DNA of 64,000 nt from Burhinus oedicnemus (lineage: Eukaryota; Chordata; Aves; Charadriiformes; Burhinidae), in the NCBI GenBank assembly GCA_008921705.1, contig VFFE01007624.1, positions 804,934-868,933 of the forward strand, written 5' to 3'. Of this stretch, positions 23,179 through 34,100 are shown in pieces (the first letter of the stretch is position 1; each line of letters begins with the position of its first letter). The position numbers and the translations under genes are program-made. The notes beneath the pieces are model-generated. The model did not search any database, was not told the DNA's origin, and was given only the letters and a program-made list of their open reading frames with translations.

Positions 23179-25032
23179 TTATTCACTCTTTCCTGCTTTT
23201 TGCTCAGGGTTGTCCTTCCAGATGCGGATCGTGAGACAAGTGGCCATGGCCAGCCAGCCCAGGTAAGGCACCATCAGCAGCGCTGCTATCTTGTTGATGC
23301 GGTACCAGGAGCACATCGTGCCTATCGCCAGGCCGTCCAAGCACAGGATGTCAATCAGTGCCTGGAGCAGAGAGAAGGCGATGACTCTGGTGCTCACGCT
23401 TGGGAACGCGCAGCCACGGCTATAAACCATCCTACTAAAGGTGGAATTGGGCAGATTTAGCACTGAAAAGTCACCTAGAGGGATCCTAAACCCCCACCCC
23501 TTGGCTCTGAACTCTCATCAGCGAGATCTGAATGTATCACACCAGGAGCCAAGGCTAGTATTGATTTTTTTGGTTCATTATCAAGTTCCACAGGTTAATA
23601 CACTGTTTGTGATGATCAGCGCCCCCTGCTGCTGATAATGCCTGTGCGGACAGGTCAGAACCATGCTTATGGCTATTATCACTTAACAAACTTTCTAAAT
23701 GTACCTTTCATCCACAGAGTGACAAAATTCAGATGGAAATACAAATCCCACTCTGTGCCTCCGTCCCTTCCGAGCCGTGGCACCTGAGGGAAGTGCTTTT
23801 TGAAGAGAGCACGAGCCCAGCTCTGCCGTGCCTGACCTTCCTCTGCATCCTCCCAACAGGCGCTGCAACGCCTGGTGCATTGTATTTGCTCGATAAGCCA
23901 CTCGCAGCTAATATGCGTGTCCCCCCCCTCCCAGGGATGCTAACTTTGCTGGGTGTGACTCCCAGAAGGGCTTATCTCTAACCCCGAATCCTTAACTAGG
24001 AGATGCAGCAGCCGGACTATTGACTCCCTGATCTCCCACCCTGCTCTGGCAGGGCCGGCTATCGGCATGGCAAAAGCCGGGTGAGGGGTGGAAGGGACTG
24101 ATACCATTGTCTCAGACCAGGTGCAGCGGGAACTATATCTGAGCAAAAGCTCTCCCTGCAGCTCGCCTCACAATTGCATAACGCTAGCTGGAAAACCTCC
24201 AAACAACCCCAAAACCCCGTAGCAGGGACACCAGCGAACAAGCCTGCCAGCAGATGAATGGATGGCGGGATACGTTACCATCTTCATGTTATGTGCACCA
24301 AAGAAGAAGGGAGGCCAAGCCCAGTTCAAGGCCAGCTGAGCCCCGTAGAGGCCAAGCGGGATGACGGCTTTGCTGCTGCAGCCACCCAGGTCGTTCCATA
24401 CCAGGTAGGAGGCATAGCTGCGGAGAGGGAAACACACACGAGTGCTTTGCAGTGAGTAAACCCCTAATACAAACTCTTTTCCTGTAAGATTCTTCGGCAA
24501 CAGGGATTTGCGGGACAGTCGTATTTGCAGGACAGCCGCATCCCCATCCCTCGCTGCTCTCAAACCCATCGCCTGTGTCACGCCACGCATTTCCCCCGGG
24601 CAGCGGCTGGTTTTAGTGCCCGTTTACAAAGCCGAGGTGTGTCCCTGGCCAAAAGCATTGCCTGCGGTGTGAATCTGAGGGACTCAGCCCAGAATTTGGC
24701 TCAGGCTGCACTTCCTCTGCTGGGAATAAGCGTTCCTGATGTGCCCTGCTGGTGCGGGTAGAAGGGATATCCCAAAAGCAGATGGATAAGTTTGAAATGT
24801 CTGCTCTTCCCCGTACCAGAAATGGCAAGACGAGAGAGGGAGCGGGATGCAGAACTTACCCCATGCCAGTGTACAGGACAGTCCAAGCAACAGGGAATAT
24901 TTTGCGGGATGGACACCATGAAGGTTTTTTCAGCTTCTCATACCAAACAGGTATTTCTTTTCGATTCATGAACCAGCCAAGGAAACCTCCAACATGAGGC
25001 AGGACAGTAAAACCAACAGTATAAGCCCACAT
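23179..25032 (-). CDS. TSPO2: Translocator protein 2 (TSPO2), three coding exons
   Basis: Coding exons are 25032-24860, 24417-24279 and 23361-23179, with junction phases 2 and 0. The product is 164 aa (human TSPO2 170). The ATG at 25032 opens [20 protein letters not shown]; the exon itself starts near 25066 after an acceptor (TTTAATTTACAG), so a non-coding exon lies upstream. The fold is five membrane helices of the TspO/MBR family. Hallmarks are KKPSWCP, the [12 protein letters not shown] segment, [10 protein letters not shown] (helix 3 ligand site) and the [19 protein letters not shown] helix. Mammalian TSPO2 is an erythroid membrane protein linked to cholesterol handling. The CRAC region reads [10 protein letters not shown], so the usual tyrosine is an isoleucine. 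TSPO2 rather than TSPO is chosen because APOBEC2 is adjacent; the helix-3 core is more TSPO-like than that of human TSPO2. Confidence 0.93.
23617..23631 (-). promoter_or_regulatory. Strong CTCF core motif in TSPO2 intron 2
   Basis: CAGCGCCCCCTGCTG on + reads CAGCAGGGGGCGCTG on -, which matches the CTCF core (CCASYAGRGGGCGCT type) closely. It lies between coding exons 2 and 3 of TSPO2. Occupancy is inferred. Confidence 0.55.
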
Positions 25033-27680
25033 CCTTCCTTGGTGGCTTGAAGTAGCCTTTTGCCTGCTGTAAATTAAAAACCGTAATTGATTATCACTTT
25101 AAAAGGACTACTTTGATCTTTCAAGCTTTTTCTCTAATTGCCTGTATTCCACTTTAGTCTCTAAGGCAGAAGGCAAGTATTTAATATCGTATTCAGCTCT
25201 GCTACCGACTGCCCTTTCCCCATCTCCCCATCTCTGAAATCGGGGTAATTATTTCTGCCACGGTTACATTTTTCCCCTTGATCTACCCAGCAAAGTGGCT
25301 CCCCGCTGCTATTTCATGGCTTCTTACAATATTCCTGTGGCAGGGTTCAGCTAAGGTGGTTATACTCTTAGAAGCCAAGACTGCAGTTACTTTTATCATT
25401 CCTCCCCTGAATGCCCAAGTCAGACAGCATACAAACTTTAATGTACGTTCACGGAGGCTACGCAGCTCAGCAGAGCTGTTATCTCTCCTCCGCATGCCAT
25501 TCTTCATATGAAAACCCCGGCAGATCATGCCCAGAAACCCCCATCTGTTCTGACTTCATCTAATTTTTCACCGTGGATTTATATTTTAAATGAGGTTTGT
25601 AACAAGACAACACCCTTACAGCAAATTTTAAGCGCTCCGTGAGCCTTGTTTAATCCTCCCTGCAGCCCTCCTGGGCAGAGGTGGATTCTCACCTCTGCAA
25701 GCAGGTAAGCTGAGGCACAAGAGCAGTTTCTTAATTTGCTCGCGGTCTTCCTCTTGCATAAAAGAAAGGCACATTTACTTTAACATTTCCATTATGCTCC
25801 TACACAAGACAGCTGTGATGTTAATCCAGCATTTCATTCTCTGTCCCGTATCTTCACCTGTCCTTATTCTCTGCAGGGCTCTGAACCTGCCGCCCTTCTG
25901 TCCTCCTGCCTTCGGCCTCTGCGTTCACCTGCCCTTTTGATCCATTAAGGAAGGAAACCCGAATTAGCATTCATCAGGGGTAACATATAGGACTCGCCAG
26001 GAGCAGAGCAGTTTTGCGCTATCGGCATCAACACAAAACGCACCCGGGGAAAGGTTGGCTCCAGCAACGCGAGGAGAGAGGAGCGGGCACAGAAAATCCC
26101 CTCGCCCGGGGAAATGTCCCTGGCGCTCTGAGCACTGGTCAGGGAAACGGGGAGCAGGAGGAGGGGACTGAGCTGCACAGGCATCTCTGTTTGGGATTTT
26201 AATTCACAATTAACGCTTTGCTATATCCTGTGCTAATTGTTATTATTACCATCAGGCTACAAAGCATTCATCTTTGGAAACACACGCCAGCAGTACAAGC
26301 CAATTTACACATCAATAAGGAACAAATACCCCAGACACCATCTCTAACTAACAATTCCTTTACCAGACAATTTATAGCACTATTAAAGTGTCTATGCAAC
26401 CAGAAAATGTACCAAACACGGAGAAAAAGAATAGCTGTTAGTCCTGCTTTTAAAGTGTAAACCAGCACCAGCTGAGTTCTGGTTCCTCCATAGCCCTTCA
26501 AAAAAGTAAAATGGGAAAAGTAGATTTTTCCCTCCTCCCAACTCCTTTGTAGTTGCCGGGCTAACCTGAGAGACTGCAGAAGTAACCAAGGGTTGAAAAT
26601 AACACAACGCTGTTAAAACCCCTTATTTTGTCTCACAGCTGGTGTAACTTAATGCGGTAGGAGCTGTAAAAACCTTACCGTCTCTTACTGCCTTTCTCTC
26701 CCTCGCAAAGAAAAAGGCTTGGGCATCCAAGGCCAGCTTCTGTCTCTAACGCTGGTGCTGCCTCACAATGAAGAAATTGGCGGCTGAGTTTTACCTAAAT
26801 AGCGGAAAAAAGGGCGTGTGTGCGTGCGCCGGTGGCTGGATCAGATTACACAAGCGAGCCCACGTTCGCAAGAATTACGGGGGATTTGGTGGTGGTTGAG
26901 CAACCGTGCGGAGGGCAGGGCTGGCTGCTGGGTCCGGCCACCGCCGAGGTGTGACATCCGCGGCGCTCGGCTCGGTCTGGGGACGAGTGTCTCGCCTGTA
27001 GGGCAGTGGGTGGCTGCACGGGACAGAGAAGCACCTTTTTATGGGGTTTGGAGCGCATTGGGCATGCGGAAGTATAAATTAAAGCGTGTCACGTACAAAT
27101 GAACGTGGGAATTGTGTTAAGAGCTTGTGCACAAGGGATCGGGTCCGTAACAGTAGGACTTCTGCGCGTGTTACACGGATGCGAGCTCTGCTGGTTTACT
27201 CCACCCGAGGATCCGTCCCAGAGCGTGTCCGTGGGTGCGAGAGCAGGACAGAAGGAGCCCACGGCGCCTCCGAGGATGTCCCTGCCGTGCCAGTCCCCCG
27301 TGCACCGTTTAACACAACACTGATTAACCAGGTGCTTTCGGTGGTGGCCTGTACACTAGCCTTGTGGCTAAAATTCACTGGAAACCGCTTGAATCTAAAA
27401 GAAAGACATTACACAAGCATGTTAAATGAAAAAGAAAAAAGCTAGAAATCAATTTCCATTAGTAAGCTGTCTGCAAGGGATGGGAAATTAAACACTAATT
27501 TACTTCAGTTATGGGTCATTACCTGAATTTCACGGCCAGAGGCAGAATTGCTGGTTCCTAGCAGAATGCGGTATTACTGTTATAACACAGAACCAACGAG
27601 ATCTTCTGTTTTACCGGGCTCAGAAGGAAATTATTTTTTTGTGGGAGGAGAAAGAAAGAAAAAAAAACGGTGTAAAGGGA

Positions 27681-27742
27681 CAGATTTTCAGCCAGCGTAA
27701 ATCAATGCGCTGCCATCGCAGTGGGGTGTTTATATAGTGTAA
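27681..27742. repeat. Possible ancient sauropsid palindromic repeat
   Basis: GCCAGCGTAAATCAATGCGC, then TGCCATCGCAGTGGGGTG and a trailing GTGTAATTG, follows the pattern GTAAATC...CCATTGAAGTCAATGG...GGTGTAA of old amniote repeats. It is much diverged; the match is from memory. Confidence 0.45.
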
Positions 27743-29132
27743 TTGCCACTTGGAAATACCAGATGCAGCACACATTAATCAAGCCGTAGCCACCTGCACG
27801 TCCTTTCAGAGCCCGTTGCTATTTGGGAGTGGAAACTTGTGTCGTGCAACGATGCAGCTACGGTACGTGACCGAACGGTCTCCGCTGCAGCCAGCCACTT
27901 CGCCGCCGCAGCGGTGGTCCTGCCCGTCGCTGGGGCACGTTGCCTTCCCCGGGCTTTGGCACCGTGGTCAGAAAGCAAGCAGTCCGGCAGTTTTTAGTTG
28001 GTAGTGTTTCCTTCCCTGGATTTGGAACACAAAGCCATGATTACTGGGTTGCTTGGCATACAGCAGTTGTGTTCCCAGGCTATTTTAGAGTCTAATAGGC
28101 TGGAAGAATTAAAAACTAAGGGTCCAATCACAAAGATCTCGGTGAGTCTGTGAAGCTGGGGATGCTGCTGCATGACTGGGGAATAGCAAATGCAAAGAGG
28201 GAAAAAAAAATAGCAGAGGCAATTCCAGGCCTAAAAGTCATGTAATCAGTCCTACTGGAGCTGTAGAGCAAAGAAAGGGGTGAGTGAAGACATGGAGGTA
28301 CCTGGAAAAATGAGATAATGCATATGTACCAGATTTGCCCGCAGTGGATCACAGCAGGCTGGATGCCATCGCTTGGGCAGACGTCTGCTTCCTAAACGAG
28401 GGGCTGTGGTGCACCCGCCGTGTCTGGGCTTCCGAACAGCATCTCTTAGGGTGCTTGTCAGGTAACGGTGAGGCCGAAGGGCCGCGGGGCAGACGGGCAG
28501 AAGAGGCGGCGAGGGGGAGCGCAGAAGGACAAGGAGCAGCTTTGGGAAGAGTCTTTGGTGGCACTGACCAGGGATGAGTGCTGGGACCCAGGGGGATTTT
28601 AAATCCAGCAGGAGCACGTGTGCAGACAGACGGAGACAAGCGTGTGTGATGCCCCAGGCTGCCCCTCCTGGACGTGAGCACACGCCACGGGAGGAACAGC
28701 CTTGCGATACACCGGAAAGACTTTCTCTAGCATAATACTGGTTTTCCTCTGTTACCACAGATTTATGTCTCAATATTTCTGATTTGAATCATTTTATAGT
28801 AATACAAGATGAGGTAATACTACCTCTTAGTAAAATCGTTTCTATACTATGTCTCGGTATGCTTCTGATTATTCGAGTGATGTTACTGCTGGGTTTCAGA
28901 CCCCTGCCGTATCACCGCAATGTGTTTTCATGAAAGAAAAGGCACGGGAGAGCTGAGTTACACAGCTGTGTTTGTTTTCCTCTTCTTAGCAACCTTTGCA
29001 CGTTGTCCCAAGAGGTTCTCAGTCTATGCAAGATTAATTGCCCAAATATAAAAGCCCTGTTAACCTGAATATATTATTGAAAAACAGCATATTTCAATCT
29101 GCCCTAGTTTTGAAAATAGAGATGCCGGGTCA

Positions 29133-29196
29133 GCTCCTGGCATAAATCTGCAATGTTCCTCGGAAGCCAGCGGAGCTTCTCTGATTTGCATCGGCA
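29133..29196. repeat. Ancient sauropsid palindromic repeat, second copy
   Basis: CATAAATCTGCAATGTTCCT (29141-29160) is followed by an imperfect inverted copy ending CTCTGATTTGCATCGGC (29180-29196), centred on GAAGCCAGC (29163-29171). This tracks the old TTACACC...GGTGTAA palindrome family better than the copy at 27.7 kb. Confidence 0.5.
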
Positions 29197-29343
29197 ATAA
29201 AGTCGTCCTGGTTTGTCTGCCGCTGATGAGAGCGCGAGTGTGCTCACCCGGCTGCCACCAAGGACGCGGCGGTGGCTGGGGAGGAACCTCCATGACAATC
29301 ACCATCTTCTGAGCGACTCAAACCTGCCAGCCTCGACATTGCA

Positions 29344-29405
29344 GAATAAAACATTTTATTTTTCAGTATTGAAAGCCATTAAAAAAAAAAAAAAAAAGAA
29401 AAAAA
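29344..29405 (+). repeat. AATAAA followed by a poly(A) run, possible retrocopy 3' end
   Basis: AATAAA at 29344-29349 lies ~30 bases before a run of 17 A at 29381-29397, then GA7. That spacing is what a retrotransposed mRNA tail would leave. No parent coding sequence was recognised upstream, so a chance A-run is equally possible. Confidence 0.3.
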
Positions 29406-30926
29406 TCCCCTAGGTTTATTTCTAATGAATAAAAGCTCATCTTTAAAAGTTTTCAGTTATCTTGGAATAAAAATTCTGGATAATATGAAATGATATAGGA
29501 ATTTCCAGCCGGTCACTTCTTTGTTTTCCATGTGGGCTGAGGTGGCCCTGAGTGGGCCAGCGCAAGAGCTCGCAGCCCCTCAAAATTTGGATGCGGAGTG
29601 CTGGCTGAGCTCAACCCTGCAGCTTGAATTTCCACCCGCTCTCCACTAGAGGGAATTTTTCAAACAGAACTTTCTGAGGATTAAAATCCAGTTTTCAGGG
29701 TGTTGAGAAGTACCGCCTGCGGGATGCTGCGCAGGGGCATCCCCCTGGCTGGGGTCTCCGCATCCCGCAGGGCTCTGTTTGTGGCCAGGCTGAGTTTCCA
29801 GCTGAATTTTGAATATTGAAGCTTCTCGTCGCACCGCTCGTTTGCCAGCGGCGGAGCTGGCGAGGGCTGGTGTGCGGGGCTGCCCGCCTGCGATAACCGT
29901 AGGGGCAATGGTTCCGTCTTATCTGCGCGCAGAAGTTGCACCTCAGTAGCCAAAAGAATAAATTTCAACGGACGCAGTTCAACGCCTTCTCTTTCACGTT
30001 AGCGTGGGGATAGGCAGATGATTGCAAGCCATCAAGTTATGCAGCTTAACAAATTACCGCTCTCTAGCCAAGCCTCTTTAATTAACCACATGCACAGACC
30101 CGGCCCGGCACTAATGTGACATAAAATATCTTGCCTTCAACTACCGTGACCAGTAATACCTGCTTTACCAAAGTACTTGGTCGCACTGGTTTTGACCCGC
30201 TGCAGTCAAAGCAGCGACAGCTCCTCACTGGTGTCCCTGACGGCGCCGTGGCGTGTCGTCCCCTCGTATAGCGTGGTGCACGGCAGGGTGCTGTGCTCCC
30301 GGCACCGCGAGGGTGCTCCCTGGGGATGTGCAGAGGTTTTTTATCTCAGAGGGCTCAGCCCTTGGCTCAGGAAAAAAAAAAAAAATAGAAAAGCTGCAGA
30401 AATGGTCCAAAGTCACCGGCAGGGTGTTGTATTGCAGGGGGTGAAGTGTTATCGCAACTCAGCTGCCGCTGTTTTGTGAAGTCATGATCGCAAGCCTTGT
30501 ATTAATGTCAGATTGGGGCATCAGGTTTAAAGTGAGGCAGAATAACAGTGTTCACAAAGGATTTTATAATGCCTTAATATAGCAGCTTAAAATGCGTTTC
30601 AAGGTCTTTCCTACATGCAGAGTTAATTGAGAAAAGCTATTGTCGTTTCAAGTGATGCTCTCACTTAAATCAAGTTCACTTTCATGTGCTGATGTGCCCT
30701 AAATTACACTGGTGCAGATTTCCAGCCAGGAAAAGCTTTGTAGCGAGGGCCTGATGTTCACCAGTTAGGAAGAAATTGGGGAGAGGGTTTTCCTGCTGGC
30801 ATTCTCAGAACAAAGTCAGAAACTGAGGGGCCGCACGTCCCTCCCTGCAGTCTTAAAAAAGCAGCAGGTAACCTCTGGACCCTTAGCAGTGTTTTTTGTA
30901 ACTATAAGAAAAGTTCTTGGATATTT

Positions 30927-31198
30927 GGATAGGACGAGGGGTGATGGCTTCAAACTCGAAGAGGGGAGATTTACATTAGATATTGGGAAGAAATTCTTGG
31001 CTGTGGGGGTGGTGAGACACTGGCCCAGGTTGCCCAGAGCAGCTGTGGCTGCCCCATCCCTGGAGGTGTTCAAGGCCAGGTTGGACGGGGCTTGGAGCAA
31101 CCTGGTCTGGTGGGAGGTGTCCCTGCCCATGGCAGGGGGGTGGGACTGGGTGACCTTTAATGTCCCTTCCAACCTAAACCATTCAGTGATTCTATGAT
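30927..31198 (+). mobile_element. CR1 LINE 3' end, sense orientation
   Basis: It begins GGATAGGACGAGGGGTGATG, continues through GACACTGGCCCAGGTTGCCC and CATCCCTGGAGGTGTTCAAG, and ends CCTTCCAACCTAAACCATTC plus GATTCTATGATT. This is the CR1 3' tail, 5'-truncated as usual, with no intact frame. Confidence 0.9.
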
Positions 31199-34100
31199 TT
31201 CCCCACCCAGGCGGTTAACTGGGAAAGTAAGACAAGCACCAGCGTCAGGCATGGAACGGTGAACTCCAGTAGACTGGATACCTTTTATTGCTGGAGCAGG
31301 ATGGCGCAGCCCTTCCCCACACACGCCCCGGCTACCTCAGCCTCCAGCCTGGGGTTTGGAACCTGCCCTTTCCTCCTGCTAACGCGGCGCTGCTGAGCTG
31401 GCAGCCAGAGGAGGGCAGGGTCCTTCCCAAGGGCTATTCCAGGTTTGGGAGTCTGTCAAGCCCTTGGCTTGCCCAGGGCTCGGGAAGCACCAAACCTGGA
31501 AACAAGACTCGTCTCAGTATTAGGGAAGGCATTAATCAGCCTGCAACGGTTTTATTGCTGGTGATTATGATGAAGAAAGGAACCAGCTGTCTTGGATTTT
31601 CAGTGGAAGGGGTCTTCCACTCTAATTTATTAATTCAAGGCTTCCACATGACCTGGGAAGCAACATTACCTCTAAAGCTGCCTTTATTGACTTTTTTTCA
31701 GTTCAGGCCAAGATTAGATTGGCTGAGAAACTTATATCAGAGGATTTTTTATGTTTCTTTTAATGGAAATGCCCTTTTTACTAGCAGGGAAAACTTCAGT
31801 GACTGCTTCTTTTTGGTCTAAATATTTTTGCTGAGAACCTGTTGAGATGCATCAAAACAACACTTTGAGAATTTTTTGTTAGGAGAAAAACTATACTTTT
31901 CTTCTGTGTTTCTTCACTTGTAGCAGAGCTAGAAAATGAAAAGGTGAAGGAACACAGAGACCTGAGGGTTTTCCTAGCAAAGGGAAAATAAAGGTAAAGA
32001 TTCTACAGAAAACCAAGGGTCTATTAAAGGAAGAGAAACCACAATATTTGGAAGATGTGACAAATATGGGTTTTTTTTTTCATTTATTTGTTCTGAAGTG
32101 CGCATCCTTTTCTTCAGTTAACAGCTCTAACCTTGGTGTTATTTAGGGCCTCCGTTTGGGGTTTTGATAGTGAGTTGTTACAAGCCTGTCTTTTTTTCTT
32201 TATTTTTTTTTTTTCCCCAGATGTAGAGATGTGTGAGTAAAGTGACTATTGCCTCCCGCAGCACCTCTCCAGAAGGCTGCAGCCAGGTGAGGAGGAGAGC
32301 AGATGCTTCACATCTGAGCACCTTCCAGGTAGGGACAGCAAGCGGATGGCAGGAGAAGTGCAGCATCCATTCCTGATGCCCTTCTCTGCTGGCTTTTAAG
32401 GTCAGTTCCTCAGCAGGTGGAGTTGTTCTTGCTGTGGTGGCTTTGCCCTTGGCGTGGTGGTCCACACGAACTTGTCATGGCAGAAGCCTCGGCGGGAGCA
32501 TGTGTTTTTCCCATGTGGCAGCAGAGGAGTTGCCAGCTGCAAAGTCTAGAAGGGATGGAGCTCAGTGCGTCTGCTGGGGATGATGCTGAGCTGCGTTTTC
32601 CCCTGCCAACATCTGCGTCAGGGAGTAACCCTGCTTGCAAATAACAAAATGAGTGGCTATGAATTGCTGTAAAGGCAAGGCTCAAAGTCTGGACAAGCTC
32701 CCGAGTGCCAGAATTTTGCTGTCTTTTATGGGTCTGACTTTCCCTCACCGCCACGTGCCAGCTGCTACAAATGATTCATTTATTTCTGATTAGAAAGCTG
32801 CCTTGGCAAAGCCTTGCTGCTTAGCGCTTTTGATGGTAGGATTGCTTTATTTTTAAGGAAATGCAGCCGAGCCGTGGTCGTCATGTGTGTTGTCATTGTT
32901 TAGCTGCAGGTTTTCGCAAGAAGGTCGCAAGGAAAAAGGGTTGTGAAACATCTTGCGCTGCTCGTGTGCTGCCCTGGAGTTCAAAGGGGGATGTCATCTG
33001 AGCCATCTAGATCTCATCCAGTTTCAGCGTTCTGACCTTTGGTGCAGGTTCTGCAGAGTAAGTGTAGGACAACCCCACCTACATCACGGGTGTAAATCCC
33101 CCCAGACAAGCACAATCAGCACAGGGTAAATGCCAGGGTACTTCCCTTGACTGTTCTGCTGAACCAGTTGATGGGCAGAGCCATAGTTCAAGCAAATGTG
33201 AGGGCATTTTTGGAGAGAGGGAATTCTGAATTAGAAATGCGACTTGTATAAAGCCAGTGTTATGGTTTGGTCTCCTTCAATGACTGGTGTAAGTAGAAAA
33301 CTGAATTTATTGCTTGCTTTGTGCTGAATCAGGTCTTCTAACTTTAATAGAAGAAGTTCCAGCTTTACAACAGAGATCCATCCAAGAGCATTGAATTACC
33401 GCAGTGCTCCCCACGGCCACCCGATGATAGGGGTATGTCTAAATGGTGTATCCAGTGCAGACATGAAATTGCTCTGCCGGAGCTCTTGATACCTGGACGG
33501 ACTCCAGCTTTGCTCCAGAAAGCTGTATGACTGCCAGGAAAGCAGAGCAGAGCTCAACTTCACCCGTGTCAGAACGGTCACGTCTGCTGGAACAAGCTCA
33601 CCTCACCCCATGCTCCGACAGACAGACAGACCTCCAGGGTTGTCTTCTCTCGAATTTTCCCAGACCACCATGATTCAAGGAGATTGTTCAGGGAGATCTG
33701 GGAATAAGGAATAAATTGGAGAAGAATCCACATCTCTGGCTGCCAATTCACAGAATGGGAAAAAAAAAACCCAACAACAACCACTGACTTAGTAAACTGT
33801 TTGCTGCGAGCTATTGTCACAGCGCTGCCACAAAGGCACTCCTGCTGTCGGAGGTGCTGGTGCCAGTTCCTGTCAATCATGGGGTTTTATTGCTGCACGT
33901 GTTCCCCTTTCAGCTGGGAGATCAAAGTCTGTTTCCTTCGATTCATTTGTGGCAATGCGGCCAGGTCCCACGTGGAATCCCAGATATTGGTGGTAGAAAT
34001 GATGCGTGAGATGGATGGACGTGAACAAGCCCTTGGGAGGAAGCGTGTCGCTGACATCGGAATGACAGCGTGCTGAATCTTAGCCAGGGGCTGAGAATCT

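Noticed and set aside
30889..31197. 102-aa open frame on +
   Set aside because: It is the translated CR1 3' tail, which is non-coding.
31288..31821. 177-aa open frame on + just after a CR1 tail
   Set aside because: No similarity to CR1 proteins or any family I know.
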